This document shows positions 41,562 to 52,721 of a stretch of 64,000 nt of DNA, one piece after another. The notes under the pieces were generated by a model that was not told where the DNA came from, did no database searches, and was given only the letters and a program-made list of their open reading frames with translations. The stretch spans positions 62,001 through 126,000 of the forward strand of contig JAEWLS010000035.1 in assembly GCA_023457435.1 (NCBI GenBank). The letters are read 5' to 3'. The position numbers and the translations under genes were made by a program. This DNA is from Pseudomonadota bacterium. GTDB lineage: Bacteria > Pseudomonadota > Alphaproteobacteria > Rhizobiales > Rhizobiaceae. Numbering within the stretch: position 1 is the stretch's first letter; each line of letters opens with the position of its first letter.

Positions 41562-41924
41562 TCACGCCGCCTTCAGCATGCGATCGACCTCGGTGACGAG
41601 ATCGCGCAGGTGGAACGGTTTCGACAGGATCTTGGCGTCCTTGGGCGCCTTCGAATCCGGGTTGAGCGCGACCGCTGCGAAGCCGGTGATGAACATCACC
41701 TTGAGGTCCGGATCGAGTTCGGTAGCACGTCGCGCGAGCTCGATCCCGTCCATCTCGGGCATGACGATGTCCGTCAGCAGCAGCGAGAAGGGTTCTTCGC
41801 GCAGCCGCTCGTAGGCGCTGGCACCGTTGTCGAAATCACTGACGTCGTATCCCGCCTTCTCCAGCGCCTTGACCAGGAACCGGCGCATGTCGTTGTCGTC
41901 CTCGGCGAGGAGAATGCGTGTCAT
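41562..41924 (-). CDS. cpdR: CpdR-type single-domain response regulator
   Basis: The 120-residue receiver (MTRILLAEDDNDMRRFLVKA) has phospho-Asp52 in LLLTDIVMPEMDG, Thr in MFITGFAAVALNPDS and Lys in ILSKPFHLRDLV. The ALNPDSKAPKDAKILSKPFH segment is what I recall as diagnostic for rhizobial CpdR. Unphosphorylated CpdR directs ClpXP to the pole for degradation of cell-cycle regulators such as CtrA. The N-formylglutamate amidohydrolase gene is divergent from it, the arrangement I remember in Sinorhizobium. Confidence 0.92.
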   Translation of the reverse strand: MTRILLAEDDNDMRRFLVKALEKAGYDVSDFDNGASAYERLREEPFSLLLTDIVMPEMDGIELARRATELDPDLKVMFITGFAAVALNPDSKAPKDAKILSKPFHLRDLVTEVDRMLKAA

Positions 41925-41966
41925 TTTGGCCTTCCGCGTATCACGACGTGCAGGCGAAGATCGCCA

Positions 41967-41974
41967 TTAACCAT
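41967..41974. promoter_or_regulatory. CtrA half-site-like motif upstream of cpdR
   Basis: TTAACCAT is the 8-base form of the CtrA recognition half-site and lies 43 bases before the cpdR start in the divergent promoter region. An eight-base match is weak evidence, but CpdR acts in the CtrA circuit, so feedback control would make sense. Confidence 0.35.
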
Positions 41975-42144
41975 GGCTGCTATATGATTCAGCCAGGGTA
42001 AACATCAAGTGAACATCGCGGCTATGTTCTTGTTTGCAATCGGCAACGGCGTTCGACGCGAGCGGCGCACGGCTGGACAGGGCGAGTGGAGGATGGCACG
42101 GTTCCGGCAGAAGACTCCACCCCCAGGGCCGGCCTCCACCTAGA

Positions 42145-43035
42145 ATGAGCGCAGCAGGCGACTTTTCGGATATCGCGCCGTTCAACGTCGTCGAGGCGGC
42201 GGTGCAGCGCGTACCGTTCGTCTTCAACTCTCCGCACAGCGGGCGGCACTATCCGACGCGATTCCTGGAGATGAGCCGGCTCGACGCTTCGACGATCCGC
42301 CGATCGGAGGATTGCTACGTCGACGAGCTGTTCGCCGGTGTGCCGCGCCTGGGTGCGCCGCTGCTTTCAGCGAACTTTCCGCGCGCGTATCTCGACGTAA
42401 ACCGCGAGCCGTGGGAACTCGACCCGCGCATGTTCGCGGACCAGCTGCCATCCTTCGCCAACATCCGGTCGCCGCGCGTCGCGGGCGGCCTCGGCACGAT
42501 CCCACGCCTCGTCGGCGAAGGCCTGGACATCTACCCCGCGAGACTGTCATTCACCGAGGCGGTCGACCGGGTCGAGACGATCTACAAGCCCTACCACGAC
42601 CGGCTGCGGCAGTTGGTGACCCGTACTCATGCGCAGTTCGGGCGGGCGGTGCTCGTCGACTGCCACTCCATGCCGGCAAGCATTCGTATCAGCGAGAGCG
42701 GGCCGCGGCCCGATTTCATCGTCGGCGACCGTTTCGGCTCGTCGGCTGCCCCGGCCCTGACCGAGCTGGCGATCTCTCTCCTCGTCGGCATGGGCTACAC
42801 CGTGGCGCACAACAAGCCGTATGCCGGTGGCTTCATCACCGAGCATTATGGCCGACCTGCCCGCGGGCTGCACACATTGCAGATCGAGGTCAACCGAGGC
42901 CTTTACGTGAACGAGAGAACGTACCAGCGGTCGAGCGGCTTTGTTGCACTCGCGAACGACTTGACGCTGTTTGCGGCCCAACTCATCGCGCGCGAAGCAG
43001 AGGAACTGGCTGCTCCGCGGCTGGCAGCCGAGTAG
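42145..43035 (+). CDS. N-formylglutamate amidohydrolase family protein
   Basis: The 296-residue protein opens with FVFNSPHSGRHYP, the family's N-terminal metal-site motif. It contains LLSANFPRAYLDVNREPWELD and VLVDCHSMPAS, also typical. It hydrolyses N-formyl-glutamate (the HutG reaction of histidine degradation) or a related formyl-amino acid, but no other hut gene is present. The ATG at 42145 has no clear Shine-Dalgarno; an in-frame start at 42034 would add an unconserved lead. The sRNA gene follows 30 bases downstream on the other strand. Confidence 0.88.
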   Translation: MSAAGDFSDIAPFNVVEAAVQRVPFVFNSPHSGRHYPTRFLEMSRLDASTIRRSEDCYVDELFAGVPRLGAPLLSANFPRAYLDVNREPWELDPRMFADQLPSFANIRSPRVAGGLGTIPRLVGEGLDIYPARLSFTEAVDRVETIYKPYHDRLRQLVTRTHAQFGRAVLVDCHSMPASIRISESGPRPDFIVGDRFGSSAAPALTELAISLLVGMGYTVAHNKPYAGGFITEHYGRPARGLHTLQIEVNRGLYVNERTYQRSSGFVALANDLTLFAAQLIAREAEELAAPRLAAE

Positions 43036-43065
43036 GCCGCAAGCGCACAATTCTTGCCCATGGAC

Positions 43066-43148
43066 AAAAAAAGACCGCATCGTTTGCGCGACGCGGTCCA
43101 AGTCTAGGGAGGAAACGCCCAAGGAGGGCTGGACAGAACAAACTGTCC
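43066..43148 (-). ncRNA. mmgR: MmgR / alpha-r8 (Rfam suhB)-like small RNA
   Basis: The minus strand encodes about 83 nt with three hairpins. GGACAG-TTTGTT-CTGTCC opens it (43148-43131). A short GCCC-TCCTT-GGGC loop follows. A single-stranded TTTCCTCCC comes next. The terminator has a 10-bp stem (GACCGCGTCG / CGATGCGGTC), loop CGCAAA and seven Ts (43072-43066). The pyrimidine-rich stretches could pair with ribosome binding sites. In Sinorhizobium MmgR lies between the N-formylglutamate amidohydrolase and monophosphatase genes, as here; family identity is from memory of that context and layout. Confidence 0.82.
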
Positions 43149-43154
43149 GAGGCG

Positions 43155-43182
43155 ATGGTATGTTGCGTTGCACAATTGTCAA
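43155..43182 (-). promoter_or_regulatory. Promoter of the MmgR-like sRNA
   Basis: Consensus TTGACA (43182-43177), a 16-base spacer and TACCAT (43160-43155) lie six bases before the first G of hairpin 1 at 43148, which is therefore the probable transcription start. Confidence 0.7.
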
Positions 43183-43261
43183 GCGTGGCGGGCGAAGAAT
43201 TTAACATCGTTAAGTATCGCGGCCTGGCCGGTGTTGCACGCATGCCGCAGTGAGGGTGACA

Positions 43262-44038
43262 GTGGACGGATTGAGAGAATTCCTGAAGGTCGTGGCCGAC
43301 ACGGCGGCGATCGAGACGCTGCCGCGCTTCCGCACGCCGCATGAGATCGGCAACAAGGTTGCGGGCGGTTTCGATCCGGTCACCGAAGCGGATCGTGCTG
43401 CCGAGCGCGCCATTCGCCGCGTCATCGAGGAGCGTTATCCGGACCACAGCATCCTCGGCGAGGAGTTCGGCGCCAGCGGCGCGGGCAGCGACTACGAGTG
43501 GGTCATCGACCCGATCGACGGCACACGTGCCTTCATCTCCGGCCTGCCGCTATGGGGCACGCTCGTCGGGCTCAAGCGGGGCGGGCGCGCGATCGCCGGC
43601 GTCATGGCGCAGCCGTTTACCGGCGAGACCTTCATCGCCGACGGCAACGGCTCATGGTACGACGGCCCGGGCGGCAGGCGGAAGCTGGCGACGAGCGCGG
43701 TCACGAAGCTTGCGGATGCCATCATGTGCACGACGACACCCGCGCTGTTCACCGACAAGCATCGCGTCAGCTACGACCGCATCGAGAAGGCGGTACGGCT
43801 CGCGCGCTACGGCACCGACTGCTACGCCTATTGTATGCTCGCCGCCGGCCATGTCGACCTCGTCGTCGAGATCGGCCTGCAGCCATACGACATCGTCGCC
43901 CTGGTGCCGATCATCGAGCAGGCCGGCGGCGTGATCACGACCGCCGACGGAGGCCGGCCGGAACAGGCCGGGCACATCGTGGCAGCGGCCAATCCGGCGC
44001 TGCACGCGGCCGCGCTGGAGCTGCTCAACAGGAGCTGA
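43262..44038 (+). CDS. hisN: Inositol-monophosphatase-family phosphatase, probable histidinol-phosphatase (HisN type)
   Basis: The 258-residue protein carries the IMPase metal-site motifs: FDPVTEADRAAE (first Asp), ILGEEFG (Glu) and VIDPIDGTRAFI (Asp-x-Ile-Asp-Gly-Thr). QPYDIVALVPIIEQAGG closes the active site. The Arg-Ala-Phe after DGT is usual for the HisN branch rather than SuhB. It would dephosphorylate histidinol phosphate. The GTG at 43262 is chosen for GAGGG five bases upstream; GTG 43250 is an alternative. It ends directly against the convergent hydrolase gene. Confidence 0.82.
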   Translation: MDGLREFLKVVADTAAIETLPRFRTPHEIGNKVAGGFDPVTEADRAAERAIRRVIEERYPDHSILGEEFGASGAGSDYEWVIDPIDGTRAFISGLPLWGTLVGLKRGGRAIAGVMAQPFTGETFIADGNGSWYDGPGGRRKLATSAVTKLADAIMCTTTPALFTDKHRVSYDRIEKAVRLARYGTDCYAYCMLAAGHVDLVVEIGLQPYDIVALVPIIEQAGGVITTADGGRPEQAGHIVAAANPALHAAALELLNRS

Positions 44039-44992
44039 TCAGAGCGCGCCCGAGCCCGGCACGAAGGCGTCGAAGGCGGCGAGCGCCTGTTCGCGGTAAA
44101 GATCGGATTCCTGCAGCAATTCGTGCCGCGCGCCGTCGATCGTGACGAGCGAGCCGGCGCGTAGCAGCAGCGCCAGCCTCTCGATCGCGGCGTTGGACAC
44201 GACCTCGTCGGCGCCGGCAGCGATGATCAGTGTCGGTATGTTCACCCGCGACAGGAACTCGATATTCAGCGCTCTTTCGATGGCGATGCAGGCTGCGCGG
44301 ACCCACGAGGCAGTCGGGCCGGCCAGCGCCAGCTCGGGATGGAGGCGACGCAGGGTAAGATTGCGCTCGTACCGCGTATGGTCGGTGGTGAGCTTGTTAG
44401 CGGCGAATGGCACCGCGGCGCGCCTGTCGCGGACACCGGAGATGTAGGTGCGCCCGAGGCCGACGAGGCGCATGAAGCCTGTGGCGCGACGCAGCGTCCT
44501 GGTTGAAACCGGCAGGTCGGGAAAGCCGAGGAGGGGTCCGAGCAGGACCATGCGGCGGACGCGATTCACCATCGCAGGCGCCGCGAGCAGTGCGATCAGG
44601 GCGCCGATTGAGTGGCCGAGCAGGAAATAGGGGGCGCGGCAGTCGGGCAGCGCGACGTTGACGAAGATCTCTTCGAGGTCGCCGACATAGGCGCTGAAAT
44701 CGTCTATGTAGCCGCGTGCGGGATCCTTGATGAGGCGGTCGGACAGTCCCTGGCCGCGCAGGTCGAAGATCAGAACGCCGAGGCCGCGCGCCTGCAGGTC
44801 GACGATCGTCTCGAAGTATTTTTCGATATACTCGTTGCGGCCGGTGACGATCACCACCGTGCCCTGGAGCGGGCGGCCGGTTGCGCCGAAACGCGCGTAG
44901 CGGATCGACACGCCGTCGCGCATCGTCAGGCGGCCGACGAAGGCGTTGTCGGGCACAGGATTGCCCTCAATCGCAAACAGTTCTTCGCTCAT
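44039..44992 (-). CDS. Alpha/beta hydrolase (lysophospholipase/monoglyceride lipase-like)
   Basis: The 317-residue protein has an alpha/beta-hydrolase fold. The nucleophile elbow is FLLGHSIGAL (Ser), the oxyanion region is VVIVTGRNEYIEKY, and acid and base candidates are AAGADEVVS and IDGARHELLQE (His). This pattern matches PldB/lysophospholipase-L2-like enzymes that hydrolyse mono-acyl lipids. The start at 44992 is taken because the conserved fold begins soon after it; longer frames run upstream to 45196 without support. Confidence 0.82.
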   Translation of the reverse strand: MSEELFAIEGNPVPDNAFVGRLTMRDGVSIRYARFGATGRPLQGTVVIVTGRNEYIEKYFETIVDLQARGLGVLIFDLRGQGLSDRLIKDPARGYIDDFSAYVGDLEEIFVNVALPDCRAPYFLLGHSIGALIALLAAPAMVNRVRRMVLLGPLLGFPDLPVSTRTLRRATGFMRLVGLGRTYISGVRDRRAAVPFAANKLTTDHTRYERNLTLRRLHPELALAGPTASWVRAACIAIERALNIEFLSRVNIPTLIIAAGADEVVSNAAIERLALLLRAGSLVTIDGARHELLQESDLYREQALAAFDAFVPGSGAL

Positions 44993-45084
44993 TCCCCGCC
45001 CACGCGGCAAGCTCGCATGTCCCGCCGCCTGCATAGATGACAGGTGCGGGAAAACAAAGCGTTTCGCGGGCCATAACGGCGGAA

Positions 45085-45113
45085 GGCCGGACCGCCTCTC
45101 GGCGTGTCCGGCC
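45085..45113. repeat. Long imperfect hairpin in the 44993-45397 gap
   Basis: GGCCGGAC-CGCC and GGCG-T-GTCCGGCC pair around a TCTC loop, giving 12 base pairs with a single bulged T. There is no adjacent T-run. It may be a structured leader of the alpha/beta hydrolase transcript or a dispersed palindromic element. Confidence 0.4.
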
Positions 45114-45230
45114 CTCCTGTCGGCGCCGGGGGAAGGGACGTTGCACCCGGATCCGATTTTCCTGCGGCGACAGAGCCGCCTTGTTGATGTGGACAATAGG
45201 TAAGGAGGGCTGAACGCAGACCGAAGCGGC

Positions 45231-45252
45231 GGTTCATATTCGGTTCATATTC
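45231..45252 (+). repeat. Perfect 11-bp tandem direct repeat upstream of the heat-shock promoter
   Basis: GGTTCATATTC occurs twice head-to-tail (45231-45241, 45242-45252), ending 15 bases before the predicted RpoH -35 box. One helical turn per copy would place two protein monomers on the same DNA face. Confidence 0.6.
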
Positions 45253-45267
45253 GACGTGTCGAAGGGT

Positions 45268-45296
45268 CTTGAAACGCCAAAAACGCGTCACCAAAT
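45268..45296 (+). promoter_or_regulatory. RpoH (heat-shock sigma factor) promoter of the Hsp20 gene
   Basis: CTTGAAA (45268-45274) is an exact sigma-32-type -35 element. After a 14-base spacer CACCAAAT (45289-45296) resembles the -10 element. The transcript would carry about 95 bases of leader. Confidence 0.6.
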
Positions 45297-45304
45297 CATC
45301 GTGG

Positions 45305-45397
45305 CGGTCGCCGTAAGGGGCCGCAGACGGGCGGGAAGGCCATGTGGCATCCGCTGACAGGTCCACGCAAACCTTGTTGCTTCTAGGAGAACACACC
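45305..45397 (+). promoter_or_regulatory. ROSE-type RNA thermometer in the Hsp20 leader
   Basis: Just before the Hsp20 start, TTGCT (45377-45381), a TCT loop and AGGA (45385-45388) reproduce the ROSE core. In that core U-U-(G)-C-U pairs with the Shine-Dalgarno A-G-G-A around a bulged G, hiding it at low temperature. Spacing to the ATG at 45398 is normal. The upstream part of the leader is long enough for the usual extra hairpins. ROSE elements are typical of rhizobial small heat-shock genes. Confidence 0.7.
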
Positions 45398-45862
45398 ATG
45401 CGTTCTGTTGATTTCGCTCCGCTCTATCGCTCCACCGTCGGTTTCGACCGCCTGTTCGGCATGCTCGACTCGCTCGGCCAGCTCGACAGCGGCAATTCCT
45501 ATCCGCCCTACAACATCGAGCGCACCGGCCAGGATGCCTATCGCATCTCGATGGCCGTCGCTGGCTTCGGTGACGACGAGATCTCGATCGAGGCGCACCG
45601 CAACGTGCTGACCGTCAAGGGCGAGAAGAGGGAAGAGGCTGCCGAGGGCAGCGAGGTGCTCTATCGCGGCATCGCTGCACGCACCTTCGAGCGCCGCTTC
45701 CAGCTCGCCGACTTCGTCGAAGTGACCGGCGCCGAACTCAAGAACGGCCTGCTCCACATCGAGCTGAAGCGGAACATTCCGGAAGAGATGAAGCCGCGCA
45801 AGATCGCGATCGCGAAGACCGCGGCCAACAGCTCGAAGCAGATCGAGGCGAAAGCCGCCTGA
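45398..45862 (+). CDS. Small heat-shock protein, Hsp20/alpha-crystallin (IbpA-like)
   Basis: The 154-residue chaperone starts MRSVDFAPLYRSTVGFDRLF. An alpha-crystallin domain spans about 35-130: YPPYNIERTGQDAYRISMAV, then VLTVKGEK, then the AELKNGLLHIELKR strand motif. It holds unfolding proteins in the cytosol under heat stress. TAGGAGA supports the ATG. Heat control at two levels is predicted: RpoH promoter and ROSE thermometer. A strong terminator follows. Confidence 0.94.
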   Translation: MRSVDFAPLYRSTVGFDRLFGMLDSLGQLDSGNSYPPYNIERTGQDAYRISMAVAGFGDDEISIEAHRNVLTVKGEKREEAAEGSEVLYRGIAARTFERRFQLADFVEVTGAELKNGLLHIELKRNIPEEMKPRKIAIAKTAANSSKQIEAKAA

Positions 45863-45883
45863 TCGTCTGCAACTTTCAGCGAG

Positions 45884-45915
45884 ACGGCGCCCCATGCGGG
45901 CGCCGTTTTGTTTTT
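45884..45915 (+). terminator. Rho-independent terminator of the Hsp20 gene
   Basis: ACGGCGCCC and GGGCGCCGT form a perfect 9-bp stem around a 5-base loop (CATGC). TTTTGTTTTT follows. It separates the Hsp20 gene from the convergent threonine aldolase gene. Confidence 0.92.
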
Positions 45916-45921
45916 GGCCAG

Positions 45922-46965
45922 CTATCGCAGCGCGGCCGAAACGCTGTCGATCTCGTGCGTCGTCGTTGCGAAGCTCGTGACGAAGCGGAACAGAGCCTCG
46001 CCGTCCGCAAGCGACAGCCCGTGAGGCTTCGGCCATGGGTGGAAGCGCGCGCCGGCATTGAGCAGAGCGGACCTTGCTGTATCGCCCAGCACGGCGAATA
46101 CCTCGTTTGCCTCGACGTCCCACGCTACCCGCGCTCCGTTGTTGCCGGACAGCCGCTCCGCCAGTCGCCGTGCCATGGCATTGGCATGTCGCGCCGAGTG
46201 TAGCCAAAGGTTGTCGGCGAAGTACGCTTCGAACTGAGCCGACACGAAGCGCGACTTCGAGAACAGCTGGGCCGCGCGCTTCTGTATGAAAGCCATGCCC
46301 GGCGCAGCGTCCCGATTGAGCACCACCAGTGCCTCGGCGCACCAGCAGCCGTTCTTGGTGCCGCCGAAGGAGACGACGTCGACCCCCGCCTTCCAGGTCA
46401 TTTCCGCCGGGCTGCAGCCGAGCGAGACCAGCGCGTTGGCGAAGCGGGCGCCGTCCATGTGCAGCGGCAGCCGGTTGCGGCGCGCGATTTCTGCGATCTG
46501 GCCGAGTTCCTCGAGCGAGTAGACGGTGCCGACTTCGGTGGACTGGGTAACCGATATGGCCGCCGCCTGTCCGGCATGGAGCGACTGCGGCGGATATCGG
46601 CCGAGGGCGGCTTCGAGAGCCTCGGGGTCGATCCGCCCTCGCGGGCCGTCGACAGGGCACATCCGTCCTCCGCCCGACAGGTATTCCGGCGCGCCGCATT
46701 CGTCGGCGATCATGTGAGCGTCGCGGTGCGCGAAGTAGACACCCCCCGGCCGGGCGAAGCCGGTCATCGCGAGCGAGTTGGCCGCGGTGCCGGTCGCGAC
46801 GAAGAAGACGTCGACCTCACGCTCGAAGATTTCGCAGAAGCGGGCTTTCACGCGTCTGTCGAGGTCGCTGTTGCCATAGGCCGCGGCAAAGCCGCCGGCA
46901 TGTTCGAGCAACGCTTCGGCAACCTTTCGGTGAGCGCCGGCCCAGTTGTCGGAGGCAAAGTTCAT
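45922..46965 (-). CDS. Low-specificity L-threonine aldolase family protein
   Basis: The 347-residue PLP enzyme starts MNFASDNWAG. It has LPLHMDGARFANAL (Asp contacting the pyridine nitrogen) and the Schiff-base Lys in VSFGGTKNGCWCAEAL. These are the threonine-aldolase signatures of the beta-eliminating-lyase group. It cleaves L-threonine or allo-threonine to glycine and acetaldehyde. An upstream in-frame start at 47001 adds 12 unconserved residues and is rejected. Confidence 0.92.
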   Translation of the reverse strand: MNFASDNWAGAHRKVAEALLEHAGGFAAAYGNSDLDRRVKARFCEIFEREVDVFFVATGTAANSLAMTGFARPGGVYFAHRDAHMIADECGAPEYLSGGGRMCPVDGPRGRIDPEALEAALGRYPPQSLHAGQAAAISVTQSTEVGTVYSLEELGQIAEIARRNRLPLHMDGARFANALVSLGCSPAEMTWKAGVDVVSFGGTKNGCWCAEALVVLNRDAAPGMAFIQKRAAQLFSKSRFVSAQFEAYFADNLWLHSARHANAMARRLAERLSGNNGARVAWDVEANEVFAVLGDTARSALLNAGARFHPWPKPHGLSLADGEALFRFVTSFATTTHEIDSVSAALR

Positions 46966-47133
46966 TGGGGCATCTTCCGTTAATGCGTCTTTCTTTGCCA
47001 CCGACGCCGGAGATGCAAGGGCGAAAGAAAATTACGCGCATCCCGGCACCAGGGGCGGAATCTGTCGCGCGGGCTCGCGGAACTTTGCGAATCCGTCTTG
47101 CGCCTCCGCTGCAATTCTGCGATAGGTAATTAG

Positions 47134-47148
47134 GACAGTACTGCTGTC
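47134..47148. promoter_or_regulatory. Inverted repeat in the gltB promoter region
   Basis: GACAG and CTGTC flank TACTG in an AT-rich stretch 104 bases before gltB. It may bind a nitrogen- or amino-acid-responsive regulator (Lrp or similar). The rest of the 286-base gap shows nothing distinctive. Confidence 0.35.
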
Positions 47149-47252
47149 ATATTTGATTGTGCCAAACCGCAGGGGCGCTGACGTGCCACTGCGGCTTTGA
47201 TGCGGGTACCAACGCCGGTTAAGCTAAGCTGGCAGGGAGCAGGAGGAAAGCG

Positions 47253-51968
<4,716 letters not shown>

Positions 51969-51986
51969 ATTGCGATCTGCTTAGGG

Positions 51987-52013
51987 CTGTCATATGCTAA
52001 TGGCATATGACAG
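51987..52013. promoter_or_regulatory. Perfect palindromic operator of the vapBC module
   Basis: CTGTCATATGC (51987-51997) and GCATATGACAG (52003-52013) are perfect reverse complements around TAATG. The element lies between the gltB stop and the antitoxin start and overlaps the likely vapBC promoter. That is where VapB-VapC complexes normally bind for autorepression. It could also act as a hairpin in read-through gltB mRNA. Confidence 0.7.
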
Positions 52014-52026
52014 CCTGGAGGTATGG

Positions 52027-52299
52027 ATGAACGCTCACGACACAGACGTAGGAAAGCGTACCGTGCGCCTGTTTCGCAACGGGCGCAGCCAAGCCATTCG
52101 TATTCCGAAAGAACTGGAATTCGACGGTGAAGAAGTGCTGATCACTCCTATGGGTGACGGTAAGCTGACGATAGAGGCGATGTCGGTCAAGAAGCGGTCG
52201 CCGATGCTGGAATGGTTGGATAAGAACGGGCCTATACCGGATTTTCCAGGCGATCCGGGCGATGACGATTTGTTGCCTTTGGACGACGTCGAACTATGA
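52027..52299 (+). CDS. vapB: VapB-type antitoxin (SpoVT/AbrB DNA-binding fold)
   Basis: The 90-residue protein has a SpoVT/AbrB swapped-hairpin domain (RTVRLFRNGRSQAIRIPKEL, then VLITPMGDGKLTIEA). An acidic C-terminal tail (PGDPGDDDLLPLDD) would occupy the toxin active site. GGAGG lies five bases before the ATG; a longer frame from 51994 would read through the operator. It overlaps vapC by four bases. Base composition here is visibly more AT-rich than in gltB or gltD, suggesting transfer. Confidence 0.88.
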   Translation: MNAHDTDVGKRTVRLFRNGRSQAIRIPKELEFDGEEVLITPMGDGKLTIEAMSVKKRSPMLEWLDKNGPIPDFPGDPGDDDLLPLDDVEL

Positions 52300-52697
52300 C
52301 GAAGTATCTTCTCGATACAAACGTCATTTCGGACCTCGCACGGAATCCGAAAGGCGCGGTTGCCGGTCGGCTGATCGAAATCGATCCAGAAGATGTCGTT
52401 ACGAGCGTGATCGTAAGCTGCGAGGTACTTTTTGGGCTTGAGAAGACTCCGGGCAGAAACGCTGCACGATCGGCCGAATTCCTAGAGACTTTGACCGTCC
52501 TCCCGGTGGATCAAGCTGTCGCCCGACCCTACGCGCGTATTCGTCACGCGCTTTCGGGGAATGGCAAGCAGATCAGCCCAAACGACATGCTGATCGCCGC
52601 CCACGCGGTAGCTTTAGGGGCTGTGTTGGTCACCGCCAATGAGCGCGAGTTTGCCCGGGTGCCGGGGTTGAAGGTAGAGAATTGGTTGCGGGCTTAG
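52296..52697 (+). CDS. vapC: VapC-type PIN-domain RNase toxin
   Basis: The 133-residue PIN protein has the acidic active site: Asp in YLLDTNVISDLARN, Glu in IVSCEVLFGLEK, and Asp in ISPNDMLIAAHAVALG. VLVTANEREFARVPGL is the usual C-terminal strand. It would cleave RNA, typically initiator tRNA or rRNA, when VapB is lost. It ends 24 bases before the gltD start, so the module is cleanly embedded in the glutamate synthase locus. Confidence 0.92.
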   Translation: MTKYLLDTNVISDLARNPKGAVAGRLIEIDPEDVVTSVIVSCEVLFGLEKTPGRNAARSAEFLETLTVLPVDQAVARPYARIRHALSGNGKQISPNDMLIAAHAVALGAVLVTANEREFARVPGLKVENWLRA

Positions 52698-52721
52698 CCT
52701 GCACGGGTGAGTGGGACTGAC

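Noticed and set aside
44993..45196. N-terminal extension of the alpha/beta hydrolase
   Set aside because: The added 68 residues are Arg/Pro-rich, unlike the family, and begin at a TTG without a ribosome binding site.
51994..52026. Longer start for the VapB antitoxin
   Set aside because: It would place the start codon inside the perfect palindromic operator and has no ribosome binding site; ATG 52027 has GGAGG at five bases.
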